A DNA stretch of 64,000 nucleotides from an uncultured Fibrobacter sp. (GTDB lineage: Bacteria > Fibrobacterota > Fibrobacteria > Fibrobacterales > Fibrobacteraceae): assembly GCA_946183925.1 (NCBI GenBank), contig CAMHDS010000001.1:1-64000 (forward strand), in the 5' to 3' direction. Each line of letters opens with the position of its first letter. The stretch's first letter is position 1. The position numbers and the translations under genes were made by a program. Below, piece by piece: positions 55,654-64,000 of the stretch. The notes beneath the pieces are model-generated. The model was not told the origin of the DNA, searched no databases, and worked only from the letters and a program-made list of their open reading frames with translations.

Positions 55654-57828
55654 ATGGAGGTGTATATGGGTTTTTCAAAAAAAAGCTACTTAAGCCTCAT
55701 TTGGCGTTACTTTATCCTAGCTGGGGTTTCTTTTTCCTTTGCCCAAGATGTTTTCATCACGGTGGACCAGTTCGGTTACCGTCCTTCGGCAAAGAAGGTC
55801 GCCGTGCTCCGGTCTCCAGAAAAAGGGTTTGACGCAGCCCTTTCCTACACCCCCGGAACCACCATGGAAGTGGTTGATTCCGCCACATCGAAGGTGGTAT
55901 TTTCAGGTGCCCCCGTCGCCTTCCAAGAAGGGGCCATCGACACGTCTTCGGGCGACAAAATCTGGTGGTTCGATTTTTCCAACGTCATAACTCCCGGCAC
56001 CTACTATGTGCGGGACAAGTCCGACAACCTTAAGCAATCATTCTATTTCCACATCAAGGACGATGTTTACAACGACATCTTGAAGGCCGCCATGCGCATG
56101 ATGTTCTACCAGCGGGTAGGCATGGCAAAAGAGGCCAAGTACGCAGGCAAGGAATGGGCAGATGCCATCAACCACGAGCAGGACAAGCACGCCCGTCTGT
56201 TTACGGACAGCACCAATACCGCTACCGAACGAGATGTAAGCGGAGGCTGGTTCGATGCCGGCGACTTCAACAAATACACTATCTGGAACGGCAACTACAT
56301 CGAGATGCTCTTGCGGGCCTATCTCGAAAAACCAAAGGCCTTTACTGACGACTACAACATTCCCGAATCCGGGAACGGCATTCCCGATATCCTGGACGAG
56401 GTCAAGTGGGGTATGGACCACCTGCTCCGCATGCAGAATACAGACGGCTCCGTACTTTCAGTAGTTGACGAGGACCACGCCTCGCCGCCTTCGGCCGCCA
56501 TGGGCAACAGTTACTACGGAGCGCCCAACGCCATGTCGGCCTACTCCGCCGCCAAGGCTTTCGCCCTGGGTTCAATCGTCGCCGACAAGCGTGGGAATAC
56601 CACCTATGCAGCCACACTGAAAGATGCTGCCCAACGCGCATTTAAATGGGCCGAAGCCCACCCGGATTCCATGTTCTACAACAACAGAGCCGAATACGGA
56701 ACCAAGGACCTGGCCGCAGGCCAACAAGAAATCGACACCAACTATGTAACAGGAGCACGCTTCGTAGTGAAGGTAGCCGCAGACTTTGCCATGTACGAAA
56801 TGACCGAAGACCCCAAGTACCTAAAGCGTTTCGAAGGCGCAACCGACAGTCTACCCCTAATGCGCCAGTACGGCAGCTGGGCCCTGGACCAATACCGCAT
56901 CGCCCACGACCTACTCTACCTGCTTTACCTGGGGTATAAAGACGCCAACGCAGAAACAAAAAGTCTTGTACAAGAGCGTTTCGTGACGGTATTCAAGAGT
57001 AGTAACTACATCGTCGATGGATTAGGCAAGGACGGTTACCGGGCCTACATTCGCGATTACAACTGGGGTTCCAACTCTGCCAAGGCATCGAGCGGACTTC
57101 TCTACGAAAAAATGGAGAACCACGATGCCGCCGAAGACTACCTGCACTACCTGCACGGCGTAAACCCCTTCGGCATGGTGTACCTTTCCAACATGGGCAT
57201 CTATGGGGCAGAAAAAAGCGTCACCGCCTTTTACCATGGCTGGTTTAATGACGAAAATCCTGCGCCCGGGTACCTGGTAGGAGGCGCCAACTCCCGCTAC
57301 ACCTGGGCGGATTGCTGTAAGCAATACGATGCCGACCATTCTGCCAAGGGCTGCGGAAGCGCAAGCAACAACGCCCTCTGCTATGCAGTTTCTATCCCCG
57401 TAGGGGAACCCCACGAAAAGATGTACAGCAACATCAATAGCGGATGGCCCATCGATTCCTGGGAACTCACAGAACCGAGCCTCGGTTACCAGACCTACTA
57501 CATCCGCTTGATTTCCAATTTCGTTCAAGAAAAAGGCGTGGATATCGGCGAAAAATTTCCAAGCACTATCAAAAAGCCCGTGATGACATCGGAAAGTAAT
57601 TCTACATTCGGCGTCACTTCCATACACAAAGCTCTCCTGATAAGCTCGCCGCAAGAAGCCCCCATCAACATCTGCATTTTCGACATGCAGGGCAACAAGG
57701 TGAAAACCGCCCAAGTAAGCATCCGCGGGACTCAAAAAGTTTCACTTGAAACTCTGCCCCAGGGGTACTATATCGCCCGCATCGCAAACGGGAATGCCGC
57801 AAAGAGCATTCCAATTGCCATCAGGTAA
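55654..57828 (+). CDS. Glycoside hydrolase family 9 endoglucanase with Ig-like N-terminus and C-terminal sorting-like domain
   Basis: CelD_N-like DQFGYRPSAKKVAVL; GGWFDAGDFNKYTIWNG; DEVKWGMDHLLRMQ; YLHGVNPFGMVYLSN; tail INICIFDMQGNKVKTAQVSIRGTQKVSLETLPQGYYIARIANG. Confidence 0.93.
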   Translation: MEVYMGFSKKSYLSLIWRYFILAGVSFSFAQDVFITVDQFGYRPSAKKVAVLRSPEKGFDAALSYTPGTTMEVVDSATSKVVFSGAPVAFQEGAIDTSSGDKIWWFDFSNVITPGTYYVRDKSDNLKQSFYFHIKDDVYNDILKAAMRMMFYQRVGMAKEAKYAGKEWADAINHEQDKHARLFTDSTNTATERDVSGGWFDAGDFNKYTIWNGNYIEMLLRAYLEKPKAFTDDYNIPESGNGIPDILDEVKWGMDHLLRMQNTDGSVLSVVDEDHASPPSAAMGNSYYGAPNAMSAYSAAKAFALGSIVADKRGNTTYAATLKDAAQRAFKWAEAHPDSMFYNNRAEYGTKDLAAGQQEIDTNYVTGARFVVKVAADFAMYEMTEDPKYLKRFEGATDSLPLMRQYGSWALDQYRIAHDLLYLLYLGYKDANAETKSLVQERFVTVFKSSNYIVDGLGKDGYRAYIRDYNWGSNSAKASSGLLYEKMENHDAAEDYLHYLHGVNPFGMVYLSNMGIYGAEKSVTAFYHGWFNDENPAPGYLVGGANSRYTWADCCKQYDADHSAKGCGSASNNALCYAVSIPVGEPHEKMYSNINSGWPIDSWELTEPSLGYQTYYIRLISNFVQEKGVDIGEKFPSTIKKPVMTSESNSTFGVTSIHKALLISSPQEAPINICIFDMQGNKVKTAQVSIRGTQKVSLETLPQGYYIARIANGNAAKSIPIAIR

Positions 57829-57848
57829 CACCAAAGCGCTTCGTTATG

Positions 57849-57885
57849 ACAAAAATCCCGCCGGTTATTCCGACGGGATTTTTCT
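57849..57885. terminator. Bidirectional hairpin terminator
   Basis: AAAAATCCCGcCGGttattCCGaCGGGATTTTTCTTTT. Confidence 0.75.
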
Positions 57886-57942
57886 TTTGGCCAGGTTCCT
57901 TCGGCCTCTGGCCTCAGGATGACCCTATATTAGAGCAAGTCC

Positions 57943-59580
57943 TTAGAGAAGATCCTTAAAGAAGTCATTTCCCTTGTCATCCACGAGGATAAATGCCGGG
58001 AAGTCCTTGATGGTAATCTTGCGGATGGCTTCCATGCCCAGTTCCGGGAAGGCCACGATGTCGTTGCTCAAAATGTTCTGCTCGGCAAGGATAGCCGCCG
58101 GGCCGCCGATGGAGCCCAGGTAGAAGCCGCCGTACTTGTGGCAAGCGTCGGTCACGTCCTGGCTGCGGTTGCCCTTCGCCACCATAATCATGGAAGCACC
58201 CTTGCTCTGGAAGCGCATCACGTACGGGTCCATGCGGCCGGCGGTCGTGGGTCCGAAGCTTCCGGTGGGCATGCCTTCCGGAGTCTTGGCCGGGCCGGCG
58301 TAGTAAATCGGGTGGTTGCTCACCACTTCGAGCACAGTCTTCTCGATATCGGTGAGGGCCTCGCCCTTCTCCTGCTTGTCAAAGATTTCGGCAATCTTCG
58401 CATGAGCCATGTCGCGGGCCACAATCATGGTACCCTTCAGGTTCAGGCGGGTCTTCACCGGGTACTTGGTAAGTTCGGCAAGCACGTCCTTCATGGGGCG
58501 GTCGAGGTCGATTTCTACCGCCGGGGCCATGTTCACGGCATCGCCCTTGGGCAGGTACTGTTCCGGGTGGTGTTCCATCTTTTCGAGCCAGAGGCCGTTC
58601 TCGTCAATCTTCGCCTTGATGTTGCGGTCGGCAGAGCAAGAGACACCGATGGAGACCGGGCAGCTAGCCGCATGGCGCGGGCAGCGGATCACGCGCACAT
58701 CGTGCACAAAATACTTGCCACCGAACTGGGCGCCAATGCCCGTCTTCTGGCAGATGTGCAGAACCTTTTCTTCCATTTCCAGGTCGCGGAACATGCGTCC
58801 GCCTTCGGAACCCGTAGTCGGAAGGTCGTCCAGGTAGCCGCAGCTAGCCAGCTTCACTGTGTGGGTGTTCATTTCGGCAGAAGTTCCGCCAATGACGATG
58901 GCCAAGTGGTACGGGGGGCAAGCCGCGGTGCCGAGCGTCTTTACTTTGTCCGAAATGAACTTTTCAAGGGACTTGGGGTTGAGGAGTGCCTTGGTCATGG
59001 GCCAGTAGTAAGTTTTGTTGGCAGAGCCGCCGCCCTTGGCGACGAACAGGAACTTGAGGTCAGCCCCTTCTTCGGCGTGGATGTCAATCTGGGCGGGCAA
59101 GTTGCAGGCCGTGTTCTTCTCCTCGTACATGGTGAGGGGGGCAATCTGGCTGTAGCGCAGGTTCTTGCCGGTGTAGGCGTTGTAGATACCTTCAGAAATC
59201 GCCTTCGCATCGTCGGCGCCGGTCCAGACCTGCTGGCCCTTGTGGCAAATACAGATGGCAGTACCGGTGTCCTGGCAGAACGGGAGGATTCCCTTAGCGG
59301 CCACGCAGGCGTTCTTCAAAAGCGTGAGGGCCACGAACTTGTCGTTGTCCGATGCCTCCGGGTCCTGCAAAATCTTTGCCACCTTCTGGGTGTGGGCCGG
59401 GCGGAGCCTGAAGCTCACTTCCTCGAACGCCGCCTGGGCGATCTTGGTCAGCGCCTCGGGGGCGACCTTCAAAATCTTCTTGCCTTCGAACTCGGCGACA
59501 GAAATGCCGTCCTTGCCGAGGTTCACGTATTCAGTCTTGTCTTCGCCGTGCTGCACGGTCGCTTCGTATTTGAATGCCAT
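57943..59580 (-). CDS. Class I fumarate hydratase
   Basis: [84 protein letters not shown]. Confidence 0.93.
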   Translation of the reverse strand: MAFKYEATVQHGEDKTEYVNLGKDGISVAEFEGKKILKVAPEALTKIAQAAFEEVSFRLRPAHTQKVAKILQDPEASDNDKFVALTLLKNACVAAKGILPFCQDTGTAICICHKGQQVWTGADDAKAISEGIYNAYTGKNLRYSQIAPLTMYEEKNTACNLPAQIDIHAEEGADLKFLFVAKGGGSANKTYYWPMTKALLNPKSLEKFISDKVKTLGTAACPPYHLAIVIGGTSAEMNTHTVKLASCGYLDDLPTTGSEGGRMFRDLEMEEKVLHICQKTGIGAQFGGKYFVHDVRVIRCPRHAASCPVSIGVSCSADRNIKAKIDENGLWLEKMEHHPEQYLPKGDAVNMAPAVEIDLDRPMKDVLAELTKYPVKTRLNLKGTMIVARDMAHAKIAEIFDKQEKGEALTDIEKTVLEVVSNHPIYYAGPAKTPEGMPTGSFGPTTAGRMDPYVMRFQSKGASMIMVAKGNRSQDVTDACHKYGGFYLGSIGGPAAILAEQNILSNDIVAFPELGMEAIRKITIKDFPAFILVDDKGNDFFKDLL

Positions 59581-59629
59581 AGTTAGGTTTTAGGTTGTAG
59601 GTTGTAGGTGTTAGGTTGATTAGTTACAG
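59581..59629 (-). repeat. Degenerate heptamer array directly upstream of the fumarase ATG
   Basis: AGTTAGG TTTTAGG TTGTAGG TTGTAGG TGTTAGG TTGATTA GTTACAG. Confidence 0.82.
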
Positions 59630-59659
59630 GAAGTTTACGTCAAAAGTCAAAGAAGGGCC

Positions 59660-59747
59660 GTGAGCCACAAGCGACTCGTATTGACGAGGCGTGGTGGCGA
59701 GAGTGAGGCGATGCCGGAGGTACACCCCCGAGATTGAGCCGAACGGT
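59660..59747 (-). repeat. Two-hairpin repeat unit (reverse orientation)
   Basis: GTGAGCCACAAGCGACTCGTATTGACGAGGCGTGGTGGCGAGAGTGAGGCGATGCCGGAGGT...GAACGGT; outer stem GCCAC/GTGGC. Confidence 0.78.
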
Positions 59748-59753
59748 AATTAA

Positions 59754-59844
59754 AGGGGAAAGCCTTCCCCTCGCTCCATAATAGCCGACTTGAGCCGTCT
59801 ATTATTTCGCTACCCTTTCTAGCGGGCTTCAATCGCCAGCCCGC
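59754..59844 (-). other. Three consecutive hairpins (possible structured RNA/leader or dispersed repeat)
   Basis: AGGGGAA-agcc-TTCCCCT; ATAATAG-N14-CTATTAT; GCGGGCT-N9-AGCCCGC. Confidence 0.5.
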
Positions 59845-60054
59845 AACGCCTGGCTTACAGTTCATATATTACAAGATAAAATTTCCATGCCCAAATGGAG
59901 CGTTTTCGGCTCTTTTAGGCCGCAATAATCAGCAAAAAAGCGACAAAAGAATAAAAAAAGCGGACAAAATGATTTTTTTTGAAAAAAAGTGAGCAAATCG
60001 GACAAAGAAGTGCTATTTTTAGAGCGTTAAAGTTTAAACATAGAGAGGATTACT

Positions 60055-60726
60055 ATGAAGATTAAGAATCTGTTGCTGGCAACCATGCTGGCTTCTGCCG
60101 TTGCCTTTGCAGCTGATGCCGCAAAGCCTGCCGCCGCAGCCCCCGCTGCCGCTCCCGCAAAGACCGAAGCCGCCGCTCCCGCTGCTGCTCCTGCACCTGC
60201 TGCTGAAGCCGCTGCTCCCGCAGCTGCCGCTCCTGCTGAGGCCGCACCGGCACCCGCTGCCGAAGCTGCTCCTGCAGCCGCTCCCGCCGAAGCCGCCGCT
60301 CCTGCTACCGCTGCTGCTCCTGCTGATTCTGCTGCCCAACCTGCTACCGAAGCCGCCCCCGCAGCCGAAGCTGCTGCCGCCACGGCTGACTCTGCCGCAG
60401 CTCCCGCTGAAGCTGCCGCTGCTCCGGCCGACTCCGCTGCCGCCGCTCCTGCTGAAGCCGTAGCCACTGCCGACACCACCAAGGCAGACTCCGCCGAAGT
60501 GCTGGAAGCCAAGACCGAAGAAGCTCCGGTTGACAGCGCCGCCCTCGCCCAGTCCGAAGCTGACAAGAAGGCCGCCGAAGAAGCCGCCAAGGCCGAGGCC
60601 GCCGCTCAGCCCTCCGAGGCTACCGCTTCTGCCAAGTCTTCCATCATGGAAAACCCCTGGGAATTCCTGATTGTGTCCGCTGCCTTCGTGGCATCCGTGC
60701 TGGTGATTATCTTCACTGGGGACTGA
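60055..60726 (+). CDS. Exported Ala/Pro/Glu-rich low-complexity protein with C-terminal TM helix
   Basis: Signal MKIKNLLLATMLASAVAFAADA; (AAPAEAAP)n; SIMENPWEFLIVSAAFVASVLVIIFTGD. Confidence 0.75.
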   Translation: MKIKNLLLATMLASAVAFAADAAKPAAAAPAAAPAKTEAAAPAAAPAPAAEAAAPAAAAPAEAAPAPAAEAAPAAAPAEAAAPATAAAPADSAAQPATEAAPAAEAAAATADSAAAPAEAAAAPADSAAAAPAEAVATADTTKADSAEVLEAKTEEAPVDSAALAQSEADKKAAEEAAKAEAAAQPSEATASAKSSIMENPWEFLIVSAAFVASVLVIIFTGD

Positions 60727-60729
60727 TAC

Positions 60730-60822
60730 TGACCGCTCGTTCGTTTTTTGAGTGAAATTCCTCCGGAATCTCACTCGCTCTTGCGACCGCCCCTAGTTAA
60801 TACTAGGGGCTTTGTTGCTCAC
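60730..60822 (+). repeat. Two-hairpin repeat, tandem unit 1
   Basis: TGACCGCTCGTTCG...GAGTGAAATTCC-TCC-GGAATCTCACTC...GCCCCTAG-TTAATA-CTAGGGGCTTTGTTGCTCAC. Confidence 0.88.
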
Positions 60823-60828
60823 AAAAAA

Positions 60829-60919
60829 GACCGCAAAGTCTAAAAGCTATAAGAATAAGTTGCTATAGACTTTGCTCTCGCAACCGCCCCTAGTTAATAC
60901 TAGGGGCTTTGTTGCTCAC
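60829..60919 (+). repeat. Two-hairpin repeat, tandem unit 2
   Basis: GACC-GCAAAGTCTA...TAGACTTTGC-TCTCGCAACC-GCCCCTAG-TTAATA-CTAGGGGC-TTTGTTGCTCAC. Confidence 0.88.
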
Positions 60920-60925
60920 AAAAGC

Positions 60926-61013
60926 GAGCGTTCACGATAAATTTGAGAACAACGTTTCCGGACAGTGCACACTCTCACAAAAACACTGGTTTTCAACAAC
61001 CGGTGTTTTGTAT
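60926..61013 (+). repeat. Two-hairpin repeat, tandem unit 3 (diverged, terminator-like)
   Basis: GAGCGTTCACGATAAATTTGAGAACAACGTTTCCGGACAGTGCACACTCTCAC then CAAAAACACTGGTTttcaacAACCGGTGTTTTG. Confidence 0.7.
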
Positions 61014-61023
61014 TTTGGCCGGC

Positions 61024-62250
61024 ATGAATTTTAGCAACGCCTGGTGCAAAGCACACTTGACCACTCCCCTACCCACGCCAGCAGGCGGTAACCCTGCCGC
61101 CCTGTACCTGGGCATGGCAAACATCCACGACGAAATGCTGCTGGAACGCATCCGTTTTTCGCACGACGGGCCCGTTGTTCCCTGCCCCATGACCGAAGCC
61201 GAAGTGCTCCGGACCATACGGATGAACTTCGCAAGCGAGGCGGAAGCTCTGCAAGAAAGCAAGGCCAACTCCTGGGAATCGGAACCGGTCATCAACCTGG
61301 TGGATTCGCTGCTAGACAAGGCCCTGGAGCAATGTGCCAGCGACATCCACCTGGAACCCACCGAAAAAGACCTGAAAGTGCGGTTCCGCATCGACGGACT
61401 GCTGCAATTCCACAGAAGTCTGCCCCCATGGCTGAAAGACCCGGTCCTGGTACGGCTAAAGCTCCTGGCCCAAGTGGACATTACAGACAAGCGAATTCCC
61501 CATGACGGGAGTTTCAAATTCCAGGGTGTTTCGGGAACGGTGCGGGTCCGGCTCAGCACCCTGCCGGTGCAACATGGTGAGACCTGCGTACTGCGGCTTT
61601 TACCCGCCAAGGACGAAGGCGGCACCCTGGACGATCTGCAATTCAGCCCGAAAATCCTTACAGAACTCCGACGAATCTTTTCCATGCCCCAGGGACTGTT
61701 CCTGATAACAGGCCCCACCGGCAGCGGCAAGACCACCACGCTGTACGCGGGCCTGCGTGAAATCATCCAGAAAAAGATAAATGTCACCACCATCGAAGAC
61801 CCGGTGGAATACAGCCTCAATGGCGCAAACCAGGTGCAGGTCAACGAAAAATGCGGGTTCACCTTCGCTGTAGCGCTCCGCTCCATACTCAGGCAAGACC
61901 CCGACGTAATTCTGGTAGGCGAAATCCGGGACGAAGAGACTGCCCGCATTGCGCTCCGCGCCGCAGAAACGGGCCACCTGGTGCTTTCCACGTTACACAC
62001 CAACAGTGCAAGGGGCGCCTTTGCACGACTCCAGGACTTAGGAATTTCTGGCGCCGCCCTGCAGGACTCCCTGCTGGGGGTAATGGCCCAAAGGCTCCTA
62101 CGGAAAAAGTCCGGCGGGCGCATCGCCGCACTGGAACTGTTACGGCCCGACGGCACCTACGCCGACGGAACGCTGCAGGAATACGCAGACCGAATTGTAC
62201 AGAACGGGCTTGTAGAAAAAGAAGAACTAGTTCGCATCTTGGGGAACTGA
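61024..62250 (+). CDS. GspE/PilB-family type II secretion/type IV pilus assembly ATPase
   Basis: ASDIHLEPTEKDLKVRFRIDG; Walker A ITGPTGSGKTTTLYA; Asp box TTIEDPVEY; Walker B DPDVILVGEIRD; LSTLHTNSARG. Confidence 0.93.
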   Translation: MNFSNAWCKAHLTTPLPTPAGGNPAALYLGMANIHDEMLLERIRFSHDGPVVPCPMTEAEVLRTIRMNFASEAEALQESKANSWESEPVINLVDSLLDKALEQCASDIHLEPTEKDLKVRFRIDGLLQFHRSLPPWLKDPVLVRLKLLAQVDITDKRIPHDGSFKFQGVSGTVRVRLSTLPVQHGETCVLRLLPAKDEGGTLDDLQFSPKILTELRRIFSMPQGLFLITGPTGSGKTTTLYAGLREIIQKKINVTTIEDPVEYSLNGANQVQVNEKCGFTFAVALRSILRQDPDVILVGEIRDEETARIALRAAETGHLVLSTLHTNSARGAFARLQDLGISGAALQDSLLGVMAQRLLRKKSGGRIAALELLRPDGTYADGTLQEYADRIVQNGLVEKEELVRILGN

Positions 62251-62259
62251 AGGATCGGA

Positions 62260-63174
62260 TTATTCCGATACAGGGGTCGAACTTTCCACAACCGCAGACT
62301 CGGCAGCCGCAGGAGCCGGCGCCGCCACAGGTTCTGTAGGAGGCGGTGCCATCAGTTGCCTTAAGGAATCCACCAGCAGGCTGTCCTTCTTGGGGAACAT
62401 GTTCTGGTAGATGACCGCCCGGCGTTTAGCCATGAACTGGCTTTCCCGCATGTTGGGGTGGTGCTTGCCGGGGCTAGCCAGCATGGCGGCCAGATTGATG
62501 GCCTGGTCCACGCTAAGCTTGCTGCAACTCTTCTTGTAATAGGTGGAGCAAGCCGCCTGACATCCGAAAATATCCTTGCCCCACTGGGCGTAATTTAGGT
62601 ACAGTTCCAGAATGCGGTCCTTCCCCAGCTCGTGTTCCATCAAAAGTGCGTAGGCCAGCTCCTTGAACTTCCGCTCCCAGGAGCGTTCCCCACTCAAGAA
62701 CAGGTTCTTGGCCAGCTGTTGCGTGATAGTAGACCCGCCAAACTTGGTCTTGCCGGACATCTTGTTGGCGTTCAAGGCCTCGGCGATGGCGTTCACGTCA
62801 AAGCCCGGGTGGAAATAGAACCCTGCGTCTTCGCTGGCAATCACCGCCTTCTGCAGGTAGGGGCTGATGGAATCCAGAGGTACATAGGTATGCTTGATTT
62901 CTACCGCCGGATTGGAATCCACCAAGGCCTGCATGTAGCGGCTCATCTCGGGCTGGGTATCTTTCAGGGACGCCACACCGTCGTACAAGTTGTAGCCGTA
63001 AATAAAAGCCTTGTACAGGGCCACAGAGGCCACAATGCTGAACACCGCCGAATAGATGATGAGAATCAGCAGAGCACAACGCAACAAAAAGTTGATAAAC
63101 CCGTATATTCCCTTGAAAATCTTGAAAGCAAGACTGCCCCTGATCTTCTCGATGATGTCCTTAACTTTTTTCAT
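62260..63174 (-). CDS. mtgA: Monofunctional biosynthetic peptidoglycan transglycosylase (GT51)
   Basis: VIASEDAGFYFHPGFDVNAIAEALNANKMSGKTKFGGSTITQQLAKNLFLSGERSWERKFKELAYALLMEHELGKDRILELYLN. Confidence 0.92.
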   Translation of the reverse strand: MKKVKDIIEKIRGSLAFKIFKGIYGFINFLLRCALLILIIYSAVFSIVASVALYKAFIYGYNLYDGVASLKDTQPEMSRYMQALVDSNPAVEIKHTYVPLDSISPYLQKAVIASEDAGFYFHPGFDVNAIAEALNANKMSGKTKFGGSTITQQLAKNLFLSGERSWERKFKELAYALLMEHELGKDRILELYLNYAQWGKDIFGCQAACSTYYKKSCSKLSVDQAINLAAMLASPGKHHPNMRESQFMAKRRAVIYQNMFPKKDSLLVDSLRQLMAPPPTEPVAAPAPAAAESAVVESSTPVSE

Positions 63175-63203
63175 AAATCAACCGCACCAATATATAGTAT
63201 TTG

Positions 63204-63998
63204 TCAGTGCTTTCCGCCGAACCAGTCGTTCACGTCTTCGCCTTCCTTTATAGAAGAATCCAGATGTTCCATGCCCTCCCCCAGCACGATGGTGCGGATT
63301 CCCGCATTGCCGAACACCTCTTGCAGGTACTTGGTGGCCTCGCGACCGGCGTTGTCCTTGTCCATGCACAACACCACGTTCTTGTTCTTGAACAGGGGCA
63401 GCCATTCCACCTTGAAACTGCGCACACCGGGTATGCCCACCGCTTCGATTTTACGGCCTAAAAAGGTGAGGGTGTCCACCACTCCCTCGCACAGGTAAAC
63501 CCAGCCCGGCTTCTCGTCCAGGGCAGACATATTGTACGGGTAAGGCACCGTGCCCCGCAGGTTCATTTCCTTGGGCACTACGGAACTTTCCAGCGCACGG
63601 GACTGGAAATAAAAAGCCCTGCGCTGGGTGTCCAGGTACGGGAATATCAACGGGTGCTTGTAGAACTTCAGGTTTCCCTTCTCGTTGAACAGGCCCACGT
63701 ACTGCAAGACATCCATGCTGTAGGTGTCCTTGAGGGCGTTGTTCAGCTGGCCGTAGTCCTTGATGGTCCTAAGGAGCATCTTGTCCCATACGGGCTTGAA
63801 GATGCGACGCCCCATAAGCCAAGCGGCGGCCTGGGTTCCGTCTACCGGCGAAAGCATCTTCAAAAAATTCAGGATGATCTTTTTGCGTTCGTCTTCGCTG
63901 ACCAGCTCCTCTGCCGGTGCCGGTTCCGGCATGGGCATAGGCTCCGTAGCGTAGATTTCCTGGGGAGCCTGAGCGGCAACATTATGATGGGTGCCCAC
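63204..63998 (-). CDS. DnaG-type primase Toprim domain protein (probably continues beyond window)
   Basis: VYLCEGVVDTLTFLGRKIEAVGIPGVRSFK...VVLCMDKDNAGREATKYL Toprim with E and DxD. Confidence 0.72.
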   Translation of the reverse strand: MGTHHNVAAQAPQEIYATEPMPMPEPAPAEELVSEDERKKIILNFLKMLSPVDGTQAAAWLMGRRIFKPVWDKMLLRTIKDYGQLNNALKDTYSMDVLQYVGLFNEKGNLKFYKHPLIFPYLDTQRRAFYFQSRALESSVVPKEMNLRGTVPYPYNMSALDEKPGWVYLCEGVVDTLTFLGRKIEAVGIPGVRSFKVEWLPLFKNKNVVLCMDKDNAGREATKYLQEVFGNAGIRTIVLGEGMEHLDSSIKEGEDVNDWFGGKH

Positions 63999-64000
63999 AA

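Noticed and set aside
58138-59586. 482-aa plus-strand ORF opposite fumarase
   Set aside because: Antisense shadow ORF of a well-supported class I fumarase; no domain motifs.
59870-60050. Possible tRNA or other structured RNA before the Ala-rich gene
   Set aside because: A/T-rich with poly-A/T tracts, no cloverleaf or T-loop signature; most likely promoter/leader.
60027-60590. 187-aa Ala/Gly/Ser-rich minus-strand ORF
   Set aside because: Reverse reading of a GCN-rich low-complexity gene; the plus-strand frame has a signal peptide, TM segment and plausible start.
60943-61023. N-terminal extension of the GspE/PilB ORF (MRTTFPDSAHSHKNTGFQQPVFCILAG)
   Set aside because: Lies inside the third repeat unit and its hairpin; ATG at 61024 is the likelier start.

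Overview
The window looks like chromosome from a Fibrobacter-like (FCB group) bacterium. This is inferred from Ser-rich and Asn/Gly-rich secreted proteins, a GH9 cellulase with a C-terminal sorting-like domain, TSP3/OmpA-like and cadherin surface proteins, and SD-poor starts. Main content: the 3' end of ilvD; a four-gene phosphorelay/c-di-GMP operon; a GLUG-type secreted protein followed by a 45-aa Cys-containing peptide missed by the ORF track; ankyrin lipoprotein and MltD/LysM genes; a ~6 kb cadherin/Calx-beta adhesin gene; an SRP (4.5S) RNA; trpS; rnd/ygfA/rlmB; two divergent primase/ATPase fusions and a third Toprim primase; a frameshifted sensor kinase with its OmpR regulator; cell-envelope, DNA-repair and lipid genes; GH9; fumarase; GspE/PilB ATPase; and mtgA. 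The most unusual signal is non-coding. (i) A ~90-95 bp two-hairpin repeat family shows compensatory stem changes around a fixed TTAATA-type loop, sits at gene 3' ends, occurs in tandem, and supplies the C-terminal codons of nth. (ii) Degenerate heptamer arrays at many gene boundaries stay in 7-bp phase while the word drifts, often abutting start or stop codons. (iii) The ilvD C-terminal tail is present a second time downstream, with only synonymous differences. No database search or computed folding was possible; all family calls are motif-based.
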